A stretch of 64,000 nucleotides of DNA from Butyrivibrio sp. LB2008 (GCF_000621565.1 NZ_KK211305.1:456666-520665); one strand, 5' to 3'. Numbered from the stretch's first letter, positions 9,521-18,141 are shown. Notes: generated by a model from the letters alone, not told the origin. Made by a program: numbers and translations.

Positions 9521-11017
9521 TTATCTATAGAACACATCTCCGAGTTTAAGTTCTTTCTTAAATGCCGGAATTGTGGTGTTCTTATCAATTATTACAGCTT
9601 CAATTCCCATCATCTCAGCCCAATCGGCCATCTGACCGGAGGTGAGGTCGTAGGAGAATGCTGTGTGGTGTGCGCCGCCTGCAAGAATCCATGCTTCGGC
9701 ACCTGTATAAAGATCCGGATACGGAGTCCAGTATGCTGTGGCAACCGGAAGATTAGGCATGGGTTTTTCTGTCTTTTTACACTCGACTTCATTTATGATA
9801 AGACGGAATCTGTTGCCGAGATCGATGAGTGATGTGGCAACACCCTTGCCTTCTTTTGAAGTAAATACAAGTCTTGCGGGATCTTCTCTGTCGCCCATTG
9901 AAAGAGGCTTGACTCTTATGCTGATAGGCCCGTCTGCGATAGTGGGGCATATCTCAAGCATGTGAGCTTCGAGTATTCCTTCTTTTCCTCTTATAAGGTT
10001 ATATGTATAGTCTTCGAGCATTGAAGTGCCTTTTGCATCTTTCATGCCGGAAGTCATTATCTTCATAAGACGAACCATTGCGGCAACTTTCCAGTCACCT
10101 TCGGCGCCGAATCCGTAGCCTTTTTCCATGAGTCTCTGGATTGCAAGGCCGGGGAGCTGTCCAAGTGCCCCAAGGTCACCGAAGTGAGTTACGATAGCCT
10201 GATAGTTTTTTTCCTCAAGGAATCTCTCAAATCCGAGCTCAATCTGAGCCTGAACGGCAACGTGTTTCTTGAATTCATCGGGATCTCTTCCGTCGAGTAT
10301 GATCTCATATTTGTCATAATATTCATCGAGAAGAGCATTTACGTCCGATGCGCTTACGGCAGCTACGCTGTCTGCAATCTCATTAACGGGATAAGTATCA
10401 ACTTCCCATCCGAATTTGATCTGAGCCTCAACTTTATCACCTTCTGTAACCGCAACGTTTCTCATGTTGTCGGCAACTCTCATTACGCGGATATGGCTTG
10501 ATTCCATAACGCCGACAGCGGTGCGCATCCAGGAAGCAATCCTGCTTCGTACTTCGTTGTCTTTCCAATATCCTGCGATTACTTTGCGCTCAATGCCCAT
10601 TCTGCTGACGATGTGACCGTATTCTCTGTCGCCGTGCGCAGCCTGGTTCTCATTCATGAAGTCCATATCGATGGTATCGTAAGGAATCTCTTCATTGTAC
10701 TGTGTGTGAAGATGCAAGAGCGGTTTTCTGAATTCCTGAAGACCGAGTATCCAGGACTTTGCAGGTGAAAAAGTGTGCATCCATGTGATAACACCTGCGC
10801 AGGAATCATCGGCATTTGCTTCATTGAAAGTTTGTCTTATAAGCTGATTTGTTATAAGAACAGGTTTCCATACAACTTCGTAAGGAAGTATCCCCGATTT
10901 GTTGAGCTCTTCAACGATTTCTTTGGAATGGTCCGCAACGTGTCTCAGGACTTCATCCCCATAAAGGTCCTGAGAACCTGTGCAAAACCAAAACTTGTAC
11001 GCTTTTGTCTGAATCAT
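9521..11017 (-). CDS. araA: L-arabinose isomerase
   Basis: Converts L-arabinose to L-ribulose, the first step of arabinose use. With the start at the ATG ending at 11017, preceded by AAAAGGAGGG, the protein is 498 residues, the usual AraA length; a longer in-frame extension has no ribosome site. The N terminus (YKFWFCTGSQDLYGDEVL) is typical. Conserved metal and catalytic residues are seen in FGAEGDWK (Glu), SMLEDYTYN (Glu), EAHMLEIC (His) and GGAHHTAFS (His). araB and araD are not in the window. araR lies upstream on the same strand, and an AraR-type operator lies in the putative promoter. Confidence 0.96.
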   Translation of the reverse strand: MIQTKAYKFWFCTGSQDLYGDEVLRHVADHSKEIVEELNKSGILPYEVVWKPVLITNQLIRQTFNEANADDSCAGVITWMHTFSPAKSWILGLQEFRKPLLHLHTQYNEEIPYDTIDMDFMNENQAAHGDREYGHIVSRMGIERKVIAGYWKDNEVRSRIASWMRTAVGVMESSHIRVMRVADNMRNVAVTEGDKVEAQIKFGWEVDTYPVNEIADSVAAVSASDVNALLDEYYDKYEIILDGRDPDEFKKHVAVQAQIELGFERFLEEKNYQAIVTHFGDLGALGQLPGLAIQRLMEKGYGFGAEGDWKVAAMVRLMKIMTSGMKDAKGTSMLEDYTYNLIRGKEGILEAHMLEICPTIADGPISIRVKPLSMGDREDPARLVFTSKEGKGVATSLIDLGNRFRLIINEVECKKTEKPMPNLPVATAYWTPYPDLYTGAEAWILAGGAHHTAFSYDLTSGQMADWAEMMGIEAVIIDKNTTIPAFKKELKLGDVFYR

Positions 11018-11039
11018 TTGTAACCCTCCTTTTATTCTT

Positions 11040-11107
11040 GTGCTACTGCCACCAAATAAAAAAATTATCCGGCGTAAAAAAGTTGAGATATTTGGTGACA
11101 GCAGCAC
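11040..11107 (-). promoter_or_regulatory. Stable hairpin in the araA 5' leader
   Basis: The plus-strand segments 11040-11057 and 11090-11107 are complementary over 18 positions with two differences. In the araA transcript (minus strand) both differences become G-U pairs, giving an uninterrupted 18-bp stem around a 32-base loop. In RNA from the other strand they would be A-C mismatches, so the structure fits the araA mRNA. It ends about 22 bases before the start codon, next to the ribosome site. A role in mRNA stability or translation is inference. Confidence 0.6.
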
Positions 11108-11169
11108 TTGCGTTGTTCCCCATGTACTGCTTTCCCTTCTCACAAAAAAGACAGTAACTTTATAATCCA

Positions 11170-11199
11170 ATTTTCAAACTTGTACGTACGACTGGTCAA
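11170..11199 (-). promoter_or_regulatory. Putative araA promoter
   Basis: On the minus strand, TTGACC (11194-11199) and GAAAAT (11170-11175) are 18 bases apart, about 150 bases upstream of araA. The spacer is occupied by the AraR-like operator, as expected for a repressed promoter. The -10 box matches only four of six positions, so confidence is moderate. Confidence 0.45.
11177..11193 (-). promoter_or_regulatory. AraR-type operator upstream of araA
   Basis: AACTTGTACGTACGACT closely matches the Gram-positive AraR operator core (TTGTACGTACAA), from established knowledge of AraR. It sits inside the putative araA promoter spacer. The araR gene itself is adjacent, which supports arabinose-relieved repression. 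Confidence 0.7.
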
Positions 11200-11294
11200 G
11201 TTGTAAGCAGTGGTACCGTGACATCTGTTTTGGGGGCGCCTTGCTGAATTCCCCGATTTTTGTGCGGGCGAGCTCGGCATAATTCATGGCGTAA

Positions 11295-11407
11295 AAAAAT
11301 ACTGTGGCAGCTCTAACGGCTATAAACTCGCCATGCATCATCAAGCTGGGCTTGATGATACATGGCTCAAACAGATAGCCGTTAAACAGAGCTACCACGG
11401 TATTTTT
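11295..11407. repeat. 113-bp imperfect palindrome overlapping the araR stop
   Basis: The arms AAAAATAC...GTATTTTT enclose matching blocks AGCTCT, AACGGCTAT, GCCATG and ATCATCAAG around a four-base loop, with small bulges. The right arm contains the last araR codons and its stop. On the araR strand the far arm ends in a T-run, so it could act as a large intrinsic terminator for araR. Its length and its A/T ends also resemble a MITE. Confidence 0.7.
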
Positions 11408-12492
11408 CGGATCATGCAGGAGGTGCCCGTTATGAGTTTTGGGTCGATGACGATTGTTTTGTCGACTTCTTCGTGGCGGATCATTTTGAGGAGGGCTTCG
11501 GCGGCGATTTTGCCGAGTTCCTGTTGGGGGTGGGCTATAGTTGTGAGGGTTATGTCTGTGTTGCCTGTGGTCTGAGAGTTGTCATAGCCGGTGATGGAAA
11601 TGTCTTCGGGGACTTTGAGGCCGAGTTCGCGGATAGCTTTGATGAGGTGGAAGGCTATCTGGTCGTTGTAGGCAACGATGGCGTCAACTTTTTTGCCACT
11701 CTTTATCATTTTCTGAAGAGTGGTATAGGGATGAACGGCTCTGTCCTCGGTGTAGAACCAGATGACATTCTCGGGATCGTAGGTGATTCCGGCCTTGGCA
11801 AGAGCTTTGGCGTAGCCTTTATGCCTGTTTTGTCCCTGCGTGTCGTCGCTTTTAAATACGCCGAGAATATTCCGGTGTCCAAGACTTATCAGATGCTCTG
11901 TCAGCAGATATGCGCCTTTTTCGTCATCCATGATGACATGTGGCTTGTCCTCCATAACAGAGTATGCGCCCTGAATGAAGATGTAAGGAATGCCGAATGA
12001 ATCAAGCTTGTCATATAAGTACTTATGCTTGCAAAAGACATTACTCTTGCTGGGCTCAATTATTATCCCGTCAATGTTCTTCTCAATAAGTTCTTCTAAA
12101 CACTTGATCTCTCTTGTCCTTGAGTTATTGGTATTCTTTAGTACAATACTGTACCCGTTCTCTGAAAGCACCGAATCTATTCCACTTATAACCTTCGGAA
12201 AAATGTAATCCGAAAGATAAGTCATTACAACCGCAATATCCTTTGATTCCTTTTTAAACCTCGAAGCATCCGAACAATAAGTCCCACTCCCCTGAATAGC
12301 ATATACAAAACCTTCATTTATCAGATTGGAAATAGCCTTCCTCACCGTCTGCCTGCTCACCCCATACTTAGCAGTAAGCACATTCTCCGACGGCATCTTC
12401 TCCCCGGGCTTTATCTTTTCCTCTAAGATCATCTGCTTCAATTCCTCTTCAATCAGATGATATTTAAGTGATGTTGCTTTTCTGTTCTCCAT
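11392..12492 (-). CDS. araR: Arabinose-responsive GntR-family repressor AraR
   Basis: Repressor with an N-terminal GntR winged helix (about 5-70, including KMPSENVLTAKYGVSRQTVRKA) joined to a LacI/periplasmic-binding-like effector domain (about 85-360). This is the AraR architecture, which senses L-arabinose. The start is chosen at the ATG ending at 12492 because GGGGGAAG lies just upstream; an in-frame ATG at 12507 would place that site inside the gene. The protein is 366 residues. AraR-like palindromes lie upstream of araR (12595) and araA (11177), so autoregulation is likely. The stop codon lies inside a long palindrome. Confidence 0.88.
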   Translation of the reverse strand: MENRKATSLKYHLIEEELKQMILEEKIKPGEKMPSENVLTAKYGVSRQTVRKAISNLINEGFVYAIQGSGTYCSDASRFKKESKDIAVVMTYLSDYIFPKVISGIDSVLSENGYSIVLKNTNNSRTREIKCLEELIEKNIDGIIIEPSKSNVFCKHKYLYDKLDSFGIPYIFIQGAYSVMEDKPHVIMDDEKGAYLLTEHLISLGHRNILGVFKSDDTQGQNRHKGYAKALAKAGITYDPENVIWFYTEDRAVHPYTTLQKMIKSGKKVDAIVAYNDQIAFHLIKAIRELGLKVPEDISITGYDNSQTTGNTDITLTTIAHPQQELGKIAAEALLKMIRHEEVDKTIVIDPKLITGTSCMIRKIPW

Positions 12493-12594
12493 GTTCGCTT
12501 CCCCCATATAACAAACTATATATTATGCATTAAACTGTTATTGCGACATAATTATTTTCGAAATCATACATACATCTTATCACCAATTAACCCT

Positions 12595-12612
12595 AAGTTG
12601 TACATACAAGTT
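12595..12612 (-). promoter_or_regulatory. AraR-type operator upstream of araR
   Basis: AAGTTGTACATACAAGTT is a near-palindrome matching the AraR operator core with one central change. It lies about 100 bases before araR, consistent with autoregulation. A promoter for araR could not be fixed with confidence. Confidence 0.6.
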
Positions 12613-12814
12613 CGAACTAAGTGTAGTTTTACTAAAAAACGTAATCTGAAAGACAGTCTCCCCAATTAGTGCGCAGCCAAGCTATTGAATGGTGTACTAT
12701 ACGTAAATTTGGGGGACGATATGTTTTTTTATGGCGGTTTTGTACGACGGAAATGTACCATAAACAGTAATCATAGGCTCCTCTAAATTTGTTCTGCCAT
12801 TTTCACAGACAGCT
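12613..12814. other. Intergenic stretch with a weak inverted repeat
   Basis: No gene is supported here. An imperfect inverted repeat joins GTCTCCCCAATTA (12656-12668) with TAAATTTGGGGGAC (12704-12717). Otherwise nothing is evident between the araR operator and the 193-bp palindrome. Confidence 0.35.
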
Positions 12815-13007
12815 CGGCCACAAAAGGTATATGTTTGGAAATGTGCTGCTTTCGTACGAGCAAGATGATTTTCAAATTTTTCAAAGAACGGGAATGCCGA
12901 CTTCTCTGAGCAACGTCGAAAGGAGGCATTCCCGTTCTTTGTAAAATTATGAAAATCACTGCGCAGACGTACGCAGCACATTTCCGAACATATACCTTTT
13001 GCGGCCG
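12815..13007. repeat. 193-bp imperfect palindrome (MITE-like)
   Basis: The left arm starts CGGCCACAAAAGGTATATG and the right arm ends with its near-complement finishing in GCGGCCG. Further matched blocks are GGAAATGTGCTGC, CGTACG, GATTTTCA and AAAGAACGGGAATGCC, each facing its complement. The arms are about 80 bases each around a central segment of about 25 bases. It carries no open frame of its own and lies just before the LRR gene, so it may also shape that transcript's leader. Confidence 0.8.
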
Positions 13008-13100
13008 GGCGTAAGTAAAGGCACCCAATCTAGAGCCCCCACTATGTTGCGTAGTGGTAGTGGTTTTGATAAACTTCGAGTGAAGGATGGCTTGGATGAA

Positions 13101-14030
13101 ATGTTTTTGTATGAGAAAAAGAAGCATAAAAAAGACGGACATGAGTATATTGCGATAACCGGATATCAAGGCACAATCAGGAAACTCACGGTGCCCGGTG
13201 AGATTGACGGAATTACTGTTGAGGAAATTGGAAACCACTCTTTTTCGGGAAGAGATGACCTTGAAAGCGTACAACTTCCCGAAAGCATAAAGACTGTTTA
13301 CGGCTTTGCTTTCCACAACTGCAAGTCACTCAAAGAAATAAGCGTATACGATGGAATAATCGATTACTACGACGGCGTTCTCAGACAGTGCGACAGCCTT
13401 AAGAGAATAAATGTGACCATAAATGGCGGAAGGTACGAGATAATCCGAAACTTCCTCGCAGATGTGGACAGAACGCTAAGTTTCATGATCCGGATTCATG
13501 AAGATGATGGGAGCATTGAAGAAGCTCTTTTGACCTTCCCTGAATTTCTGTATGATTTCAATGAGAATACCATGGCAAGGACCATCCAGTTCTCTATCGG
13601 AGGCTCGGGCTATGCGTACAGAGAGTGCGTCGACAGAACATTCATCAATTTCAGGGAGTATGACAAACTATTTGAGAAGGCAATAATAGACGGAAGCGCG
13701 ATCGCTAAAGATATTGCACTGGGGCGGCTATTGTACCCTTACAAACTTGCGGACGGATACAGAGAAAAATACGAAGACTATGTTTCAGAAAATTTCGGAA
13801 GCATTTTTAACAGGATGATAGAAGAGACATCAGAAGCGGAAGATGAGCTTGAGTATATAGGCAAACTTCTTGATTACAGGATGAGTGCGGATAAGGCTCT
13901 TTTCCGTGATGAACATATAGAAGCCGGGATAAAAAGAGCTACGGATTCGGGAAAGACTTTGCTGTGTGCGTTTTTGGTCGAGCGAAGCAGAAAGTCCGGC
14001 AGTGGTTTTGAAGAATTTAATCTTTTGTAA
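13101..14030 (+). CDS. Leucine-rich repeat (BspA-like) protein
   Basis: About 309 residues. The N-terminal third contains LRR_5/BspA-type repeats: a first TVPGEIDGITVEEIGNHSFS, then a DLESVQLPESIKTVYGFAFH unit and a further SLKEISV unit. The rest is an alpha-rich region without a recognised family. No signal peptide or lipobox is seen, so it is probably cytoplasmic. The start is uncertain: ATG 13101 is used, an in-frame TTG at 13092 is also possible, and the longer frame starting at TTG 12999 runs out of the palindrome and is unlikely. It precedes the DUF2201 gene by 15 bases. The repeats suggest a protein-binding adaptor for the ATPase system that follows. Confidence 0.72.
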   Translation: MFLYEKKKHKKDGHEYIAITGYQGTIRKLTVPGEIDGITVEEIGNHSFSGRDDLESVQLPESIKTVYGFAFHNCKSLKEISVYDGIIDYYDGVLRQCDSLKRINVTINGGRYEIIRNFLADVDRTLSFMIRIHEDDGSIEEALLTFPEFLYDFNENTMARTIQFSIGGSGYAYRECVDRTFINFREYDKLFEKAIIDGSAIAKDIALGRLLYPYKLADGYREKYEDYVSENFGSIFNRMIEETSEAEDELEYIGKLLDYRMSADKALFRDEHIEAGIKRATDSGKTLLCAFLVERSRKSGSGFEEFNLL

Positions 14031-14045
14031 AAATCGGAGGCTGAG

Positions 14046-15428
14046 ATGGAGAAAGATATGGATCAAGGTACTTCCGGAAGTGCGAAAAGAAGGGAACTTG
14101 AGGCGGTTGGCGTAAAAGCGCTTGAGGCGTCAAGGACGGAGCTGTACATCGCCATGAGATTCATGGGCGCGGCGCTTATGAGCCTTAAGTATGAGATGGA
14201 TCTTTCGACTGTGACCGTAGGTACAGATGCGGTTAACATCAGGTACAACCCTTCGTATATATTAAAGCTCTTTGTCGAGGAGCCGGGGAAGCTTAACAGG
14301 ACGTATCTGCACATGATACTTCACTGCATATTCAGGCATATGTACACTTCGGCGTTCTATGAGGACGAGAGATTGTTTGACCTGTGCGCGGACATCGTGG
14401 TCGAGTCGATTCTCGATGGGATGGACTATCCGTGCATCTACAGAGTTACGTCGGATTACAGGGACAGGATGTATGCGCTTCTTGAGGATGAGCTCAAGGT
14501 TTTGACGGTTGAGAAATTATACAGATTTTTTTCCACAGAGGGAAAAGAACTTACGATAGATGAGCTTGAACGGGCAGAGCGGGAGTTTAAGCTGGACGAT
14601 CACGGTTTTTTCAGAAGGATTCCGAAGGATGAGCCGGAAAAAGAAAACGACGAGGACGAGAAGCTTAAGGAAAAGCTGATAAGCCCGCTTGTTTTAAGGG
14701 AAATAAAGGATAAGGAAAAAAACTGGGAGAAAGAGGCAAAGCGCCTTCAGAGCGAGATAGATGCGCTTTCAAGTAGGGCGTCCGATAAGGTCGGCAAGCT
14801 TTCTTTTCTCCTGCAGATACAGAATACGTCAAGGACGGACTACCGTGAATTCCTGAAAAGGTTCATGATATTGAGGGAAGAGGGCGGCATCGATCTCGAT
14901 ACTTTTGACTACGGGATGTATTCCTATGGGATGTCGCATTACGGCAATATGCCGCTCATTGAAGAGAATGAGTTCAGAGAGGTTAAGCGGTTAAAAGAGC
15001 TTGTAATTGCGGTTGATACTTCCGCATCCTGCACTGATACGCTGCTTGAAGGATTTCTTCGAGAGGCGGCGAAGATTCTTTTGGACAAGGAGAGCTTTTT
15101 TCAGAAGATCAGGGTACATCTGATCGAGTGCGATGACAGGGTGCAGAAGGACGAACTTATTGAATCTGTTGAGGAGATGGAGAAGCGCATTGGCAAGATT
15201 ACGGTCGAAGGCGGCTTTGGAACGGATTTTAGGCCTGTGTTTGAATATGTTGAGAACCTGCGGGGAAAGGGCGAGTTTGAGAATCTGAAAGGGCTCATAT
15301 ATTTTACCGACGGGTACGGTGAATATCCGGAAAAGAGTCCCGATTACGATGTTGCATTTGCGTTTCCGAAAGACGGAGACATAGATGATACGAAGGTGCC
15401 GGAGTGGGCGCTAAAGCTTTATGTCTAA
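14046..15428 (+). CDS. DUF2201 putative metallopeptidase/VWA-like protein
   Basis: 460 residues with the layout of the DUF2201 family. The N-terminal metallopeptidase-like domain has HMILHCIFRH at about 94-103 in place of a standard HExxH. A charged coiled-coil region follows (about 165-250), then a C-terminal VWA-like domain with LVIAVDTSASC at about 319-329, a partial MIDAS (DxSxS-like). Such proteins usually pair with a MoxR ATPase, and here that gene follows after an 87-base gap. The missing Glu in the zinc motif suggests the peptidase part may be inactive. The target is unknown. Confidence 0.8.
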   Translation: MEKDMDQGTSGSAKRRELEAVGVKALEASRTELYIAMRFMGAALMSLKYEMDLSTVTVGTDAVNIRYNPSYILKLFVEEPGKLNRTYLHMILHCIFRHMYTSAFYEDERLFDLCADIVVESILDGMDYPCIYRVTSDYRDRMYALLEDELKVLTVEKLYRFFSTEGKELTIDELERAEREFKLDDHGFFRRIPKDEPEKENDEDEKLKEKLISPLVLREIKDKEKNWEKEAKRLQSEIDALSSRASDKVGKLSFLLQIQNTSRTDYREFLKRFMILREEGGIDLDTFDYGMYSYGMSHYGNMPLIEENEFREVKRLKELVIAVDTSASCTDTLLEGFLREAAKILLDKESFFQKIRVHLIECDDRVQKDELIESVEEMEKRIGKITVEGGFGTDFRPVFEYVENLRGKGEFENLKGLIYFTDGYGEYPEKSPDYDVAFAFPKDGDIDDTKVPEWALKLYV

Positions 15429-15515
15429 GGCGGAACGAATTATGTTTTGCTAAAGTTAAGGAAATGCTTTAATCAGCGTTTTCATAAATATGTGACAAAA
15501 GATGAGGAATTAAAC

Positions 15516-17051
15516 ATGAACATAAATGAAGCAAAAGATGAAGTGAAAAATGCCGTGAGAGCGTACCTTACAAAGGATGAGAGCGGGCAGTACGAGATTC
15601 CCGTAAACAGGCAAAGGCCCGTCCTTTTGATGGGGCCTCCCGGAATAGGAAAGACTGCGATAATGGAGCAGATAGCCTGGGAGCTTGGAATCGGGCTTGT
15701 GTCATATACAATAACGCACCACACAAGGCAGAGCGCGATCGGGCTTCCCATGATCTCTGAGAAAGAGTACGGCGGCAGAAAGTATTCTGTGACCGAATAT
15801 ACTATGAGTGAGATAATTGCGGCCGTTTACGACCAGATAGAGAAGTCGGGGGTAAAAGAGGGAATTCTTTTCCTTGATGAGATCAATTGTGTCTCGGAAA
15901 CCCTTGCTCCTACGATGCTTCAGTTCCTTCAGTATAAGACTTTCGGAACACATAAGCTTCCTGACGGCTATATAATCGTAACTGCAGGAAATCCTGCAAA
16001 GTATAACAAGTCAGTCAGGGATTTCGATATAGTAACCCTCGACAGAGTGCGCCAGATCAACATAGAAGAGGACTTTGATGCGTGGAAAGAATATGCCTAC
16101 AAGGCGGGCGTTCACGGAGCAATTCTCGCTTATCTTGAGATTAAAAAAGATAATTTCTACAACATCAGAACAGAGCTTGAGAAAAGAAGTTTTGTTACCG
16201 CAAGAGGCTGGGAGGATTTATCCCGAGTTATCAAGGTTCATGAGAAGCTTGGCATTGTTGTGGATGAGAATCTCGTCAGTCAGTATATTCAGAATGCGGA
16301 TATAGCATCTGATTTTGCAACATACTATGAGCTTTATCACAGGTACAGAGAGCTTTATAAGATACCGAAGATTCTTGAGGGAGAGGCATTTGAAGATAGG
16401 GATGCTCTTCGAAACGGAAGCTTTGACGAGAAACTCAGCATCATCGGACTTCTTACCGATAAGCTTATGGAAGAGTTTAGGGACTATGCAAGAGATCAGG
16501 CGGTTCAAAAGAATCTTTTTGCGGTCATGAAGGAGTTTCTTGGTTACTGCGAAAAGAATGCATTAAAGGCGGATTCTGCTTCGGAGTATTTGTTGTCTAA
16601 AGCGGATGATGAACTTGAAAAATTAAAAAAGGATGTCGAGACAGGAATGGTGAGCCGCGACGATGAGAAGTACAGGCGAATTGCGGCAGCAGAGCTTAAG
16701 AACTGTGCAGAAATTATTGCCAAAGACTGCGATAAGGATCCCGTTTCGGTGGTAAAAGAGTGGTTCAACAGCCGCGAGCTTTCAAGGAAGACTGCAAGTG
16801 AAGTCAGCGGAAGACATCTTACAAACAGCCTTGAATTTATAAACCGCGTATTTGGTGATGAAGAGTCTCTCTCGGGAAGCCAGGAGATGGTCATATTCCT
16901 TACGGAGCTTTCAAATGCTTATTACAGTCTTAAGTTTGTCCGCGAGACGGGAAACGAAGCGTATTACAAGTATAATAAGATACTGCTTTTGAATGACAGG
17001 AGACAGGAGCTTAACGAAGAGATACGCAAGGTTGTGTATGAGCTGGAGTGA
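15516..17051 (+). CDS. MoxR-type AAA+ ATPase
   Basis: 511 residues. The start ATG 15516 has GAGGAAT upstream; the longer frame from TTG 15447 lacks a ribosome site. The N-terminal AAA+ module shows Walker A GPPGIGKT (about 36-43), Walker B ILFLDEIN (about 113-120) and a sensor-like TAGNPAKYN. The C-terminal half is helical and charged without a recognised domain. It closes the LRR-DUF2201-MoxR operon. MoxR ATPases are thought to act as chaperones or remodelers for VWA proteins, so a common complex of the three products is inferred. Confidence 0.82.
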   Translation: MNINEAKDEVKNAVRAYLTKDESGQYEIPVNRQRPVLLMGPPGIGKTAIMEQIAWELGIGLVSYTITHHTRQSAIGLPMISEKEYGGRKYSVTEYTMSEIIAAVYDQIEKSGVKEGILFLDEINCVSETLAPTMLQFLQYKTFGTHKLPDGYIIVTAGNPAKYNKSVRDFDIVTLDRVRQINIEEDFDAWKEYAYKAGVHGAILAYLEIKKDNFYNIRTELEKRSFVTARGWEDLSRVIKVHEKLGIVVDENLVSQYIQNADIASDFATYYELYHRYRELYKIPKILEGEAFEDRDALRNGSFDEKLSIIGLLTDKLMEEFRDYARDQAVQKNLFAVMKEFLGYCEKNALKADSASEYLLSKADDELEKLKKDVETGMVSRDDEKYRRIAAAELKNCAEIIAKDCDKDPVSVVKEWFNSRELSRKTASEVSGRHLTNSLEFINRVFGDEESLSGSQEMVIFLTELSNAYYSLKFVRETGNEAYYKYNKILLLNDRRQELNEEIRKVVYELE

Positions 17052-17092
17052 GCAATTATGAAGCGTTGGTTTGAAATATAGGATTTATATTG

Positions 17093-17130
17093 AATAAAAA
17101 TGGCGCCGGTCGTGAAAATGACCGGCGCCA
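17093..17130 (-). terminator. Terminator of the first Rpn gene
   Basis: An 11-bp perfect stem TGGCGCCGGTC/GACCGGCGCCA (17101-17130) with an eight-base loop is followed on the minus strand by TTTTTATT. It ends the Rpn transcript. A near copy follows the second Rpn gene at 32289-32323. Confidence 0.85.
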
Positions 17131-17145
17131 CGTTTATGTAGATGT

Positions 17146-18141
17146 TTAGTTTGGGGCTTGAGCTTGGTATTCTGCAAGTTTTGCTTTCAGTTCGGCAATT
17201 TCTGCATTCTTTTCAGCAATTTCTGCCTTCTGCTCTTTAACTCCTTCTTCAAGCTGGTCCATCATATATTTAACAGTATTATCATCAAGAATCTTAAGTT
17301 CTTCAGAAAAAAACATAGTCATCATCCTTTCTGTATTTCGACATATGTTATAAAGGTCATGGTACAGAGGCTTGAAATCGGGATGTGTTTCCAAAAGCGT
17401 TGAGATATAATCCGGTTCATCGCAGCCAAGGAAAGTCAGCCATGCGTCCAATTCACTCTTCATACCATTATTATGTAGATTTTCGAGGAAAATATCAACG
17501 GGGATAAAGATAAAGTTTTGGAGCATATTCATCTTAAGTCCAGTGTCAGACACGGTAGAAAATTTGTGGACAAATACGTCTTTGTACTCCCTGAATACAG
17601 AAGGGGATTTTTCAAGGAATACAATGGTATAGACCGGTGCAATGTCTTTATAAGAAAAGTTTTCTTTGCGAAGGTCTCTAATGCGCTTGTATTGACGGAG
17701 CAAAAGATCTGCGGAGTAGCATGAAGCTCTTTCGCCTGTGAAGGCGTAGCCGAGTTTTTGTACTTCGATGTTTGCAAGAGTTCCGTCTTCGAGCTCTACT
17801 ACGATGTCTGTTATAACAAGGGATGATTCATCTCCGATTCGGGTGTTATCGTTAGTCAGCTGATATTTCACGGTGACTTTTCTTCCTAAGATGCTACTTA
17901 ATAGTGATGACAGACGCTCAGGAGCATACTCTGGATTGAGAATCTCTTTGAAGTAGCAATCATAAAGCATTTTTACGCCTTTGGAACCTGTGCATATTGA
18001 CAGGAATTCATTTTGGTGCTTTTCCGGCCAATTGTTGAAGATTGCACGAAGTGTATCATTTGCATTGATCTCTTCGAGTATCTGCTCCTTGGTTTTGATC
18101 ATTGGAAAATACTTTGCTAGATTTGTTTGGTTACTTTTCAT
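17146..18141 (-). CDS. Rpn-family PD-(D/E)XK nuclease/putative transposase, copy 1
   Basis: 331 residues, starting at the ATG ending at 18141 with GAGG upstream. The N-terminal two thirds match the Rpn/PD-(D/E)XK transposase-like family, with the catalytic-core pattern TDIVVELEDG...ANIEVQ (about 110-130). A short coiled-coil tail follows, built of AEIAEKN-type heptads and ending in QAQAPN. Rpn proteins in E. coli are nucleases that promote recombination; activity here is inferred from the family. It is almost identical along its length to the gene at 32336-33436, including leader and terminator. It lies just upstream of, and antiparallel to, the heptose operon. Confidence 0.82.
   Translation of the reverse strand: MKSNQTNLAKYFPMIKTKEQILEEINANDTLRAIFNNWPEKHQNEFLSICTGSKGVKMLYDCYFKEILNPEYAPERLSSLLSSILGRKVTVKYQLTNDNTRIGDESSLVITDIVVELEDGTLANIEVQKLGYAFTGERASCYSADLLLRQYKRIRDLRKENFSYKDIAPVYTIVFLEKSPSVFREYKDVFVHKFSTVSDTGLKMNMLQNFIFIPVDIFLENLHNNGMKSELDAWLTFLGCDEPDYISTLLETHPDFKPLYHDLYNICRNTERMMTMFFSEELKILDDNTVKYMMDQLEEGVKEQKAEIAEKNAEIAELKAKLAEYQAQAPN

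Noticed and set aside
12999..13100. N-terminal extension of the LRR protein from TTG 12999
   Set aside because: This start lies within the palindrome arm and has no ribosome site; the protein domain begins after 13101.
12783..13316. A 177-residue minus-strand frame across the 193-bp palindrome
   Set aside because: It runs through both palindrome arms and the antisense of the LRR gene, with no recognisable domain or start signal.
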